Below, one piece after another: positions 28,000 through 40,380 of a DNA stretch of 64,000 nt. The notes under the pieces are model-generated. The model saw nothing but the letters and a program-made list of their open reading frames with translations. It was not told the DNA's origin and did no database searches. The position numbers were made by a program, and so were the translations under genes. Source of the DNA: Petrolisthes cinctipes. Lineage: Eukaryota > Arthropoda > Malacostraca > Decapoda > Porcellanidae. The stretch is taken from NCBI GenBank assembly GCA_033782935.1, contig JAWQEG010000062.1:12356001-12420000 (forward strand), read 5' to 3'. The stretch's first letter is position 1. The number at the start of each line of letters is the position of its first letter.

Positions 28000-30900
28000 T
28001 TTTGGGACCCCAAAATGTCGAATTTTCGGGTGTTTTGGGCCTGAATTTGAGATATCGACTTTGGGCACCTAATATATCGATTTATTAGCACGTTTTGGGC
28101 CTATGATTTGAAAATATTCTAGCACTGAGTAGTCATGTACAGATCGCTTCAGGGACCCCAAAATATCGAGTTTTCGGGTGTTTTGAGCCTGAATTTGAGA
28201 TATGAACGGGTACTGAAGATGCATGCACATATCGACTTTAGGGCACCTAAAATATCGATTTTTAAGCATGTTTTGGGTCTGAATCTTGAAAATACTCTAA
28301 CACGCAGTAGGCATGTATAGATCGCTTCTGGGACTTCAAAATATCGAATTTTCGGGTGTTTTGAGCCTGAATTTGAGATATAAACGGGTACAGAAGATGC
28401 ATGCACGTATTGACTTTGGGCTCCTAAAATATCGATTTTCAGCATGTTTTGGGCCTGTATTTTGAAAATACTCTAACACGGAGTAGGCATGTACAGATCG
28501 CTTCTGGGACCCAAAAATATCGATTTTTCGGGTGTTTTGAGCCTGAATTAGAGATATAAACGGGTACAGAAGATGCATGCACGTATTGACTTTGGGCTCC
28601 TAAAATATCGGTTTTTGGCATGTTTTGGGCCTAGATCTTGAAAATATTCTAGCACTGAGTACGCATGTACAAATCGCTTCTGAGACCCCATGATATCGAT
28701 TTTTCGGGTGTTTTGAGCCTGAATTTGAGATATAAACGGGTACAGAAGATGCACGCACATATTGACTTTGGGCACTTAAAATATCGATTTTCAGCATGTT
28801 TTGGGCCTGTATTTTGAAATTACTCTAACACGGAGTAGGCATGTACAGATCGCTTCTGGGACCCCAAAATATCGAATATTCGGTGTTTTGAGCCTGAATT
28901 CGAGATATAAAATGGTACAGAAGATGTATGCACATATCGACTTTTGGTTACCTAAGAGATCAATTTTCAGTATGTTTTGGGCCTGTATTTTGAAAATACT
29001 CTAACACGGAGTAGGCATGTACCGATCGCTTTTGGGACCCCAAAATGTCGATTTTTCGGGTGTTTCTAGCCTGAATTTGAGATATAAACGGGTACAGAAG
29101 ATGCATGCACGTATTGACTTTGGGCCCCTAAAATATCGATTTTCAGCATGTTTTGGGTCTGAATCTTGAAAACATTCTAACTAGGAGTACGCATGTACAG
29201 ATCGCTTCTAGGATCCAAACATACCGAATTTTCGGTTGTTTTGAGCCTGAATTTGAGATATAAAAGGTTACAGAAGATGCATGCACGTATTGACTTTGGG
29301 CCCCTAAAATATCGATTTTCAGCATGTTTTGGGCCTGTTTTTAAAAAATACTCTAAGAAGGAGTAGGCATGTACAGATCGCTTCTGGGACCCCAAAATAT
29401 CGAATATTCGGTGTTTTGAGCCTGAATTTGAGATATAAAATGGAACAGAAGATGCATGCACATATCGACTTTTGGTTACCTAAGAGATCGATTTTCAGTA
29501 TGTTTTGGGCCTGTATTCTGAAAATACTCTAACACGGAGTAGGCATGTACCGATCGCTTTTGGGACCCCAAAATGTCGATTTTTCGGGTGTTTTGGGCTT
29601 GAATTTGAGATATCGACTTTGGGCACCTAAAATATCGAATTTTAGCACGTTTTGGGCTTATATTTTGAAAATATTCTAGCACTGAGTAGGCATGTACAGA
29701 TCGCTTCTGGGACCCCAAAATATCGAATTTTCGGGTGTTTTGAGCCTGAATTTGAGATATAAACGGATACAGAAGATGCATGCACATATTGACTTTGGGC
29801 ACCTAAAAGATCGATTTTCAGCGTGTTTTGGGCCTGTATTTTGAAAATACTCTAACACGGAGTAGGCATGTACAGATCGCTTCTGTGACCCAAAAATATC
29901 GATTTTTCGGGTGTTTTGAGCCAGAATTAGAGATATAAACGTGTACAGAAGATGCATGCACGTATTTACTTTGGGCTCCTAAAATATCGATTTTCAGCAT
30001 GTTATGGGCCTGTATTTTAAAAATACTCTAACACGGAGTAGGCATGTACAGATCGCATCTGGGACCCCAAAATATCAAATTTTCGGGTGTTTTGAGCCTG
30101 AAACTGAGATATAAAACGGTACAGAAGATGCATGCACATATCGATATTTGGTTACCTAAAAGATCGATTTTCAGTATGTTTTGGGCCTGTATTTTGAAAA
30201 TACTCTAACACGGAGTAGGCATGTACCGATGGCTTTTGGGACCCCAAAATGTTGAATTTTCGGGTGTTTTGGGCCTGAATTTGAGATATCGACTTTGGGC
30301 ACCTAAAATATCGATTTATTAGCACGTTTTGGGCCTATAATTTGAAAATATTCTAGCACTGAGTAGGCATGTACAGATCGCTTCTGGGACCCCAAAATAT
30401 CGAGTTTTCGGGTGTTTTGAGCCTGAATTTGAGATATGAACGGGTACTGAAGATGCATGCACATATCGACTTTAGGGCACCTAAAATATCGATTTTTAAG
30501 CATGTTTTGGGTCTGAATCTTGAAAATACTCTAACACGCAGTAGGCATGTATAGATCGCTTCTGGGACTTCAAAATATCGAATTTTCGGGTGTTTTGAGA
30601 CTGAATTTGAGATATAAACGGGTACAGAAGATGCATGCACGTATTGACTTTGGGCTCCTAAAATATCGATTTTCAGCATGTTTTGGGCCTGTATTCTGAA
30701 AATACTCTAACACGGAGTAGGCATGTACAGATCGCTTCTGGGACCCAAAAATATCGATTTTTCGGGTGTTTTGAGCCTGAATTAGAGATATAAACGGGTA
30801 CAGAAGATGCATGCACGTATTGACTTTGGGCTCCTAAAATATCGATTTTTGGCATGTTTTGGGCCTAGATTTTGAAAATATTCTAGCACTGAGTACGCAT

Positions 30901-31240
30901 GTACAAATCGCTTCTGGGACCCCATAATATCGATTTTTCGGGTGTTTTGAGACTGAATTTGAGATATAAACGGTTACAGAAGATGCACGCACATATTGAC
31001 TTTGGGCACCTAAAATATCGATTTTCAGCATGTTTTGGGCCTGTATTTTGAAATTACTCTAACACGGAGTAGGCATGTACAGATCGCTTCTGGGACCCCA
31101 AAATATCGAATATTCGGTGTTTTGAGCCTGAATTCGAGATATAAAATGGTACAGAAGATGTATGCACATATCGACTTTTGGTTACCTAAGAGATCAATTT
31201 TCAGTATGTTTTGGGCCTGTATTTTGAAAATACTCTAACA
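28000..31240 (+). repeat. Satellite block with 2234-bp partial duplication
   Basis: Sequence 28,000-29,050 recurs at about 30,234-31,284 with an offset of 2234 bp. A marker is the odd insertion CGATTTATTAGCACG near 28,079, seen again near 30,313. Monomers with the CGTATTGACTTTGGGCTCC ending appear here and recur as a member of the later 678-bp tetramer. This block is probably where the tetramer's component monomers are seen in less regular order. No gene is seen. Confidence 0.85.
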
Positions 31241-34200
31241 CGGAGTAGGCATGTACCGATCGCTTTTGGGACCCCAAAATGTCGATTTTTCGGGTGTTTT
31301 GAGCCTGAATTTGAGATATAAACGGGTACTGAAGATGCATGCACATATCGACTTTAGGGCACCTAAAATATCGATTTTTAAGCATGTTTTGGGTCTGAAT
31401 CTTGAAAATACTCTAACACGCAGTAGGCATGAATAGATCGCTTCTGGGACTTCAAAATATCGAATTTTCGGGTGTTTTGAGCCTGAATTTGAGATATAAA
31501 CGGGTACAGAAGATGCATGCACGTATTGACTTTGGGCTCCTAAAATATCGATTTTCAGCATGTTTTGGGCCTGTATTTTGAAAATACTCTAACACGGAGT
31601 AGGCATGTACAGATCGCATCTGGGACCCCAAAATATCAAATTTTCGGGTGTTTTGAGCCTGAAACTGAGATATAAAAGGGTACAGAAGATGCATGCACAT
31701 ATCGACATTTGGTTACCTAAAAGATCGATTTTCAGTATGTTTTGGGCCTGTATTTTGAAAATACTCTAACACGGAGTAGGCATGTACCGATCGCTTTTGG
31801 GACCCCAAAATGTCGAAATTTCGGGTGTTTTGGGCCTGAATTTGAGATATCGACTTTGGGCACCTAAAATATCGATTTTTAGCACGTTTTGGGCCTATAA
31901 TTTGAAAATATTCTAGCACTGAGTAGGCATGTACAGATCGCTTTTGGGACCCCAACATATCGAGTTTTCGGGTGTTTTGAGCCTGAATTTGAGATATAAA
32001 CGGGTACTGAAGATGCATGCACATATCGACTTTAGGGCACCTAAAATATCGATTTTTAAGCATGTTTTGGGTCTGAATCTTGAAAATACTCTAACACGCA
32101 GTAGGCATGAATAGATCGCTTCTGGGACTTCAAAATATCGAATTTTCGGGTGTTTTGAGCCTGAATTTGAGATATAAACGGGTACAGAAGATGCATGCAC
32201 GTATTGACTTTGGGCTCCTAAAATATCGATTTTCAGCATGTTTTGGGCCTGTATTTTGAAAATACTCTAACACGGAGTAGGCATGTACAGATCGCATCTG
32301 GGACCCCAAAATATCAAATTTTCGGGTGTTTTGAGCCTGAAACTGAGATATAAAAGGGTACAGAAGATGCATGCACATATCGACATTTGGTAACCTAAAA
32401 GATCGATTTTCAGTATGTTTTGGACCTGTATTTTGAAAATACTCTAACACGGAGTAAGCATGTACCGATCGCTTTTGGGACCCCAAAATGTCGAATTTTC
32501 GGGTGTTTTGGGCCTGAATTTGAGATATCGACTTTGGGCACCTAAAATATCGATTTTTAGCACGTTTTGGGCCTATAATTTGAAAATATTCTAGCACTGA
32601 GTAGGCATGTACAGATCGCTTCTGGGACCCCAAAATATCGAGTTTTCGGGTGTTTTGAGCCTGAATTAGAGATATAAACGGGTACTGAAGATGCATGCAC
32701 ATATCGACTTTAGGGCACCTAAAATATCGATTTTTAAGCATGTTTTGGGTCTGTATTTTGAAAATACTCTAACACAGAGTAGGCATGTACAGATCGCATC
32801 TGGGACCCCAAAATATCAAATTTTCGGGTGTTTTGAGCCTGAAACTGAGATATAAAACGGTACAGAAGATGCATGCACATATCGACATTTGGTTACCTAA
32901 AAGATCGATTTTCAGTATGTTTTGGGCCTGTATTTTGAAAATACTCTAACACGGAGTAGGCATGTACCGATCGCTTTTGGGACCACAAAATGTCGAATTT
33001 TCGGGTGTTTTGGGCCTGAATTTGAGATATCGACTTTGGGCACCTAAAATATCGATTTTTTAGCACGTTTTGGGCCTATAATTTGAAAATATTCTAGCAC
33101 TGAGTAGGCATGTACAGATCGCTTCTGGGACCCCAAAATATCGAGTTTTCGGGTGTTTTGAGCCTGAATTTGAGATATAAACGGGTACTGAAGATGCATG
33201 CACATATCGACTTTAGGGCACCTAAAATATCGATTTTTAAGCATGTTTTGGGTCTGAATCTTGAAAATACTCTAACACGCAGTAGGCATGTATAGATCGC
33301 TTCTGGGACTTCAAAATATCGAATTTTCGGGTATTTTGAGCCTGAATTTGAGATATAAACGGGTACAGAAGATGCATGCACGTATTGACTTTGGGCTCCT
33401 AAAATATCGATTTTCAGCATGTTTTGGGCCTGTATTTTGAAAATACTCTAACACGGAGTAGGCATGTACAGATCGCATCTGGGACCCCAAAATATCAAAT
33501 TTTCGGGTGTTTTGAGCCTGAAACTGAGATATAAAAGGGTACAGAAGATGCATGCACATATCGACATTTGGTTACCTAAAAGATCGATTTTCAGTATGTT
33601 TTGGGCCTGTATTTTGAAAATACTCTAACACGGAGTAGGCATGTCCCGATCGCTTTTTGGACCCCAAAATGTCGAATTTTCGGGTGTTTTGGGCCTGAAT
33701 TTGAGATATCGACTTTGGGCACCTAAAATATCGATTTTTAGCACGTTTTGGGCCTATAATTAGAAAATATTCTAGCACTGAGTAGGTATGTACAGATCGC
33801 TTCTGGGACCCCAAATTATCGAGTTTTCGGGTGTTTTGAGCCTGAATTAGAGATATAAACGGGTACTGAAGATGCATGCACATATCGACTTTAGGGCACC
33901 TAAAATATCAATTTTTAAGCATGTTTTGGGTCTGAATCTTGAAAATACTCTAACACGCACTAGGCATGTATAGATCGCTTCTGGGACTTCAAAATATCGA
34001 ATTTTCGGGTGTTTTGAGCCTGAATTTGAGATATAAACGGGTACAGTAGATGCATGCACGTATTGACTTTGGGCTCCTAAAATATCGATTTTCAGCATGT
34101 TTTGGGCCTGTATTTTGAAAATACTCTAACACGGAGTAGGCATGTACAGATCGCATCTGGGACCCCAAAATATCAAATTTTCGGGTGTTTTGAGCCTGAA

Positions 34201-34768
34201 ACTGAGATATAAAAGGGTACAGAAGATGCATGCACATATCGACTTTTGGTTACCTAAAAGATCGATTTTCAGTATGTTTTGGGCCTGTATTTTGAAAATA
34301 CTCTAACACGGAGTAGGCATGTACCGATCGCTTTTGGGACCCCAAAATGTCGAATTTTCGGGTGTTTTGGGCCTGGATTTGAGATATCGACTTTGGGCAC
34401 CTAAAATATCGATTTTTAGCACGTTTTGGGCCTATAATTTGAAAATATTCTAGCACTGAGTAGGCATGTACAGATCGCTTCTGGGACCCCAAAATATCGA
34501 GTTTTCGGGTGTTTTGAGCCTGAATTAGAGATATAAACGGGTACTGAAGATGCATGCACATATCGACTTTAGGGCACCTAAAATATCGATTTTTAAGCAT
34601 GTTTTGGGTTTGAATCTTGAAAATACTCTAACACGGAGTAGGCATGTATAGATCGGTTCTGGGACTTCAAAATATCGAATTTTCGGGTGTTTTGAGCCTG
34701 AATTTGAGATATAAACGGGTACTGAAGATGCATGCATATATCGACTTTTGGGCACCTAAAATATCGAT
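31241..34768 (+). repeat. Satellite block, 678-bp tetrameric higher-order repeat
   Basis: A regular 678-bp unit made of three ~177-bp monomers and one 148-bp monomer. The four members are diagnosable: one with GGGACTTCAAAATATCG and a GGGCTCC ending; one with ATCAAATTTTCGG and GAAACTGAGATATAAAA; the short one with CCCAAAATGTCGAATTTTC; and one with ATATCGAGTTTTCGG. Equivalent positions fall at about 31,251, 31,929, 32,607, 33,110, 33,788 and 34,466. The single 503-bp step (32,607 to 33,110) is a unit that lost one member. No gene is seen. Confidence 0.9.
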
Positions 34769-34980
34769 TGTACAGTACTGTATATGAGGGTCTCACACAG
34801 CTTCCCCACTTGAAGCAACATAAACAGAAGACCTTCTGACAATAACAAACACAAGAGGGCCAACCTTCTTACCTCCAATTTCTCACTGTCATTTCTAAAC
34901 TCAAGAGAGAGAGGGAGAGAAAGTGAGAGAGAGAGTGAGAGTGAGGGAGAGAAAGCAAGAGAGAGAGAGAGAAGAGAATT

Positions 34981-35005
34981 GGGTGGAGCTTAAACAACTC
35001 CACCC
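34981..35005. other. Perfect inverted repeat inside LTR copy 1
   Basis: GGGTGGAG and CTCCACCC pair perfectly around a 9-base spacer. The stem lies between the GA tract and the TATA-like box and is conserved in the other two LTR copies (from 37,787 and 40,593). Whether it acts as a protein-binding site or an RNA hairpin cannot be told from sequence. Confidence 0.6.
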
Positions 35006-35041
35006 CTTTTCAAAAGTACCTGGAACTCCCAATAGAGAATG

Positions 35042-35049
35042 TATATAAA
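35042..35049 (+). promoter_or_regulatory. TATA-like box in LTR copy 1
   Basis: TATATAAA lies about 140 bp upstream of AATAAA, a spacing compatible with U3/R of an LTR. The corresponding sites in copies 2 and 3 read TATATAAG. Promoter activity is inferred only from motif and position. Confidence 0.4.
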
Positions 35050-35359
35050 CAGTGTAGTTTAACTAATATGTAGGATTTCCTAAACTGACTCCCAGGTCTA
35101 CAAACTGTTTCCATAAGAGAGAAATACAGTCATATAAGACAAGGCATCTAATATAATTCCCTGTATAGAGATAAGTATGTATAAATAAATTAAGCCTAAA
35201 GAAACTTGTGAAGTCACTTACCTAAGAACACCACGACGCCGAGCTCGCTACCTAAGACCACAACAACCACAACAACAACAACAACTACTATGACTACAAC
35301 TCCAGAATAAGGTACTGTATCAGATCCTGAACGAGTTTAAGCCTTAGAGGACTGGTACA

Positions 35360-37574
35360 CGATTTTTAGCATGTTTTGAGCCTATATTTTGAAAGAAATC
35401 TAGCAATGAGTAGACATATACAGATCGTTTCTGGGATCCAAAAATATTGAATTTTTGGGTGTTTTGAGGTTGAATTTGGGATATAAACGGGTGCAGAAGA
35501 TGCATACACATATTGACTTTGGGCACCTAAAATATCGATTTTCAGCATGTTTTGGGCTTGTATTTTGAAAATACTCTAACACGGAGTAGGCATGTACAGA
35601 TCGCATCTGGGACCCCAAAATATCAAATTTTCGGGTGTTTTGAGCCTGAAACTGAGATATAAAACGGTACAGAAGATGCATGCACATATCGACATTTGGT
35701 TACCTAAAAGATCGATTTTCAGTATGTTTTGGGCCTGTATTTTGAAAATACTCTAACACGGAGTAGGCATGTACCGATCGCTTTTGGGACCCCAAAATGT
35801 CGAATTTTCGGGTGTTTTGGGCCTGAATTTGAGATATCGACTTTGGGCACCTAAAATATCGATTTTTAGCACGTTTTGGGCCTATAATTTGAAAATATTC
35901 TAGCACTGAGTAGGCATGTACAGATCGCTTCTGGGACCCCAAAATATCGAGTTTTCGGGTGTTTTGAGCCTGAATTTGATATATAAACGGGTACTGAAGA
36001 TGCATGCACATATCGACTTTAGGGCACCTAAAATATCGATTTTTAAGCATGTTTTGGGTCTGAATCTTGAAAATACTCTAACACGCAGTAGGCATGTATA
36101 GATCGCTTCTGGGACTTCAAAATATCGAATTTTCGGGTGTTTTGAGCCTGAATTTGAGATATAAACGGGTACAGAAGATGCATGCACGTATTGACTTTGG
36201 GCTCCTAAAATATCGATTTTCAGCATGTTTTGGGCCTGTATTTTGAAAATACTCTAACACGGAGTAGGCATGTACAGATCGCATCTGGGACCCCAAAATA
36301 TCAAATTTTCGGGTGTTTTGAGCCTGAAACTGAGATATAAAAGGGTACAGAAGATGCATGCACATATGGACATTTGGTTACCTAAAAGATCGATTTTCAG
36401 TATGTTTTGGGCCTGTATTTTGAAAATACTCTAACACGGAGTAGGCATGTACCGATCGCTTTTGGGACCCCAAAATGTCGAATTTTCGGGTGTTTTAGGC
36501 CTGAATTTGAGATATCGACTTTGGGCACCTAAAATATCGATTTTTAGCACGTTTTGGGCCTATAATTTGAAAATATTCTAGCACAGAGTAGGCATGTACA
36601 GATCGCTTCTGGGACCCCAAAATATCGAGTTTTCGGGTGTTTTGAGCCTGAATTAGAGATATAAACGGGTACTGAAGATGCATGCACATATCGACTTTAG
36701 TGCACCTAAAATATCGATTTTTAAGCATGTTTTGGGTCTGAATCTTGAAAATACTCTAACACGCACTAGGCATGTATAGATCGATTCTGTTACTTCAAAA
36801 TATCGAATTTTCGGGTGTTTTGAGCCTGAATTTGAGATATAAACGGGTACATTAGATGCATGCACGTATTGACTTTGGGCTCCTAAAATATCGATTTTCA
36901 GCATGTTTTGGGCCTGTATTTTGAAAATACTCTAACACGGAGTAGGCATGTACAGATCGCATCTGGGACCCCAAAATATCAAATTTTCGGGTGTTTTGAG
37001 ACTGAAACTGAGATATAAAAGGGTACAGAAGATGCATGCACATATCGACTTTTGGTTACCTAAAAGATCGATTTTCAGTATGTTTTGGGCCTGTATTTTG
37101 AAAATACTCTAACACGGAGTAGGCATGTACCGATCGCTTTTGGGACCCCAAAATGTCGAATTTTCGGGTGTTTTGGGCCTGAATTTGAGATATCGACTTT
37201 GGGCACCTAAAATATCGATTTTTAGCACGTTTTGGGCCTATAATTTGAAAATATTCTAGCACTGAGTAGGCATGTACAGATCGCTTCTGGGACCCCAAAA
37301 TATCGAGTTTTCGGGTGTTTTGAGCCTGAATTAGAGATATAAACGGGTACTGAAGATGCATGCACATATCGACTTTAGGGCACCTAAAATATCGATTTTT
37401 AAGCATGTTTTGGGTTTGAATCTTGAAAATACTCTAACACGGAGTAGGCATGTATAGATCGGTTCTGGGACTTCAAAATATTGAATTTTCGGGTGTTTTG
37501 AGCCTGAATTTGAGATATAAACGGGTACTGAAGATGCATGCACATATCGACTTTTGGGCACCTAAAATATCGAT
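35360..37574 (+). repeat. Satellite portion of LTR-bearing 2806-bp unit 1
   Basis: Starts with the second half of the interrupted monomer, a diverged type with GAAAGAAATCTAGCAATG. It continues with 678-bp tetramers at equivalent positions 35,916, 36,594 and 37,272, and ends in the monomer that hosts the next LTR. Together with the preceding LTR it makes one 2806-bp unit. No gene is seen. Confidence 0.9.
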
Positions 37575-38165
37575 TGTACAGTACTGTATATGAGGGTCTC
37601 ACACAGCTTCCCCACTTGAAGCAACATAAACAGAAGACCTTCTGACAATAACAAACACAAGAGGGCCAACCTTCTTACCTCCAATTTCTCACTGTCATCT
37701 CTAAACTCAAGAGAGAGAGGGAGAGAAAGTGAGAGAGAAAGAGAGAGTGAGGGAGAGAAAGCAAGAGAGAGAGAGAGAGGAGAATTGGGTGGAGCTTAAA
37801 CAACTCCACCCCTTTTCAAAAGTACCAGGAACTCCCAATAGAGAATGTATATAAGCAGTGTAGTTTAACTAATATGTAGGATTTCCTAAACTGACTCCCA
37901 GGGCTACAAACTGTTTCCATAAGAGAGAAATACAGTCATATAAGACAAGGCATCTAATATAATTCCCTGTATAGAGATAAGTATGTATAAATAAATTAAG
38001 CCTAAAGAAACTTGTGAAGTCACTTACCTAAGAACACCACGACGCCGAGCTCGCTACCTAAGACCACAACAACCACAACAACAACAACAACTACTATGAC
38101 TACAACTCCAGAATAAGGTACTGTATCAGATCCTGAACGAGTTAAAGCCTTAGAGGACTGGTACA
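37575..38165 (+). mobile_element. Solo-LTR-like element, copy 2
   Basis: Exact counterpart of copy 1, displaced by 2806 bp, with the same ends and the same CGAT duplication on both sides. It differs from copy 1 at several positions (for example TCATCTCTAAAC versus TCATTTCTAAAC, TACCAGG versus TACCTGG, CCAGGGC versus CCAGGTC, and TATATAAG versus TATATAAA) and in GA-tract detail. It appears identical to copy 3 by eye. Sharing one insertion site shows it arose by duplication of the satellite unit, not by a new insertion. Confidence 0.7.
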
Positions 38166-40380
38166 CGATTTTTAGCATGTTTTGAGCCTATATTTTGAAA
38201 GAAATCTAGCAATGAGTAGACATATACAGATCGTTTCTGGGATCCAAAAATATTGAATTTTTGGGTGTTTTGAGGTTGAATTTGGGATATAAACGGGTGC
38301 AGAAGATGCATACACATATTGACTTTGGGCACCTAAAATATCGATTTTCAGCATGTTTTGGGCTTGTATTTTGAAAATACTCTAACACGGAGTAGGCATG
38401 TACAGATCGCATCTGGGACCCCAAAATATCAAATTTTCGGGTGTTTTGAGCCTGAAACTGAGATATAAAACGGTACAGAAGATGCATGCACATATCGACA
38501 TTTGGTTACCTAAAAGATCGATTTTCAGTATGTTTTGGGCCTGTATTTTGAAAATACTCTAACACGGAGTAGGCATGTACCGATCGCTTTTGGGACCCCA
38601 AAATGTCGAATTTTCGGGTGTTTTGGGCCTGAATATGAGATATCGACTTTGGGCACCTAAAATATCGATTTTTAGCACGTTTTGGGCCTATAATTTGAAA
38701 ATATTCTAGCACTGAGTAGGCATGTACAGATAGCTTCTGGGACCCCAAAATATCGAGTTTTCGGGTGTTTTGAGCCTGAATTTGAGATATAAACGGGTAC
38801 TGAAGATGCATGCACATATCGACTTTAGGGCACCTAAAATATCGATTTTTAAGCATGTTTTGGGTCTGAATCTTGAAAATACTCTAACACGCAGTAGGCA
38901 TGTATAGATCGCTTCTGGGACTTCAAAATATCGAATTTTCGGGTGTTTTGAGCCTGAATTTGAGATATAAACGGGTACAGAAGATGCATGCACGTATTGA
39001 CTTTGGGCTCCTAAAATATCGATTTTCAGCATGTTTTGGGCCTGTATTTTGAAAATACTCTAACACGGAGTAGGCATGTACAGATCGCATCTGGGACCCC
39101 AAAATATCAAATTATCGGGTGTTTTGAGCATGAAACTGAGATATAAAAGGGTACAGAAGATGCATGCACATATCGACATTTGGTTACCTAAAAGATCGAT
39201 TTTCAGTATGTTTTGGGCCTGTATTTTGAAAATACTCTAACACGGAGTAGGCATGTACCGATCGCTTTTGGGACCCCAAAATGTCGAATTTTCGGGTGTT
39301 TTGGGCCTGAATTTGAGATATCGACTTTGGGCACCTAAAATATCGATTTTTAGCACGTTTTGGGCCTATAATTTGAAAATATTCTAGCACTGAGTAGGCA
39401 TGTACAGATCGCTTCTGGGACCCCAAAATATCGAGTTTTCGGGTGTTTTGAGCCTGAATTAGAGATATAAACGGGTACTGAAGATGCATGCACATATCGA
39501 CTTTAGGGCACCTAAAATATCGATTTTTAAGCATGTTTTGGGTCTGAATCTTGAAAATACTCTAACACGCACTAGGCATGTATAGATCGCTTCTGGGACT
39601 TCAAAATATCGAATTTTCGGGTGTTTTGAGCCTGAATTTGAGATATAAACGGGTACAGTAGATGCATGCACGTATTGACTTTGGGCTCCTAAAATATCGA
39701 TTTTCAGCATGTTTTAGGCCTGTATTTTGAAAATACTCTAACACGGAGTAGGCATGTACAGATCGCATCTGGGACCCCAAAATATCAAATTTTCGGGTGT
39801 TTTGAGCCTGAAACTGAGATATAAAAGGGTACAGAAGATGCATGCACATATCGACTTTTGGTTACCTAAAAGATCGATTTTCAGTATGTTTTGGGCCTGT
39901 ATATTGAAAATACTCTAACACGGAGTAGGCATGTACCGATCGCTTTTGGGACCCCAAAATGTCGAATTTTCGGATGTTTTGGGCCTGAATTTGAGATATC
40001 GACTTTGGGCACCTAAAATATCGATTTTTAGCACGTTTTGGGCCTATAATTTGAAAATATTCTAGCACTGAGTAGGCATGTACAGATCGCTTCTGGGACC
40101 CCAAAATATCGAGTTTTCGGGTGTTTTGAGCCTGAATTAGAGATATAAACGGGTACTGAAGATGCATGCACATATCGACTTTAGGGCACCTAAAATATCG
40201 ATTTTTAAGCATGTTTTGGGTTTGAATCTTGAAAATACTCTAACACGGAGTAGGCATGTATAGATCGGTTCTGGGACTTCAAAATATCGAATTTTCGGGT
40301 GTTTTGAGCCTGAATTTGAGATATAAACGGGTACTGAAGATGCATGCACATATCGACTTTTGGGCACCTAAAATATCGAT
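38166..40380 (+). repeat. Satellite portion of LTR-bearing 2806-bp unit 2
   Basis: Same layout as the preceding unit: a diverged monomer after the LTR, three 678-bp tetramers (equivalent positions 38,722, 39,400, 40,078), then the monomer interrupted by the next LTR. Substitutions relative to unit 1 are scattered and few. No gene is seen. Confidence 0.9.

Larger units (their letters stand above)
34769..35359 (+). mobile_element. Solo-LTR-like element, copy 1 (591 bp)
   Basis: A non-satellite island interrupting a monomer between TAAAATATCGAT and CGATTTTTAGC. With the canonical LTR ends TG (TGTACAGTACTG) and CA (ACTGGTACA), it is flanked by a 4-bp direct repeat CGAT (34,765-34,768 and 35,360-35,363). 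TGTAC and GTACA form short inverted ends. Inside are a GA-rich tract (about 34,904-34,979), a TATA-like box TATATAAA at 35,042-35,049, AATAAA at 35,184-35,189 and an AAC-rich tract (about 35,258-35,303). This fits U3-R-U5 of an LTR with no internal coding region, hence a solo LTR. A short non-autonomous element is an alternative. The parental family is not identified. Orientation is inferred from the TATA to AATAAA order. Confidence 0.7.

Noticed and set aside
1..34764. More than a hundred ORFs of 60-239 codons, mostly on the minus strand, sharing phrases such as QAQNTRKFDILGSQ.
   Set aside because: They are read-through of the satellite monomer (177 = 3 x 59). Two minus frames are open at once, starts and stops move with monomer deletions, and no domain is recognisable. 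Not annotated as genes.
34769..35359. The 591-bp island as a host gene or exon.
   Set aside because: No long ORF, a low-complexity GA/AAC content, and insertion-type boundaries with CGAT duplication favour an LTR.
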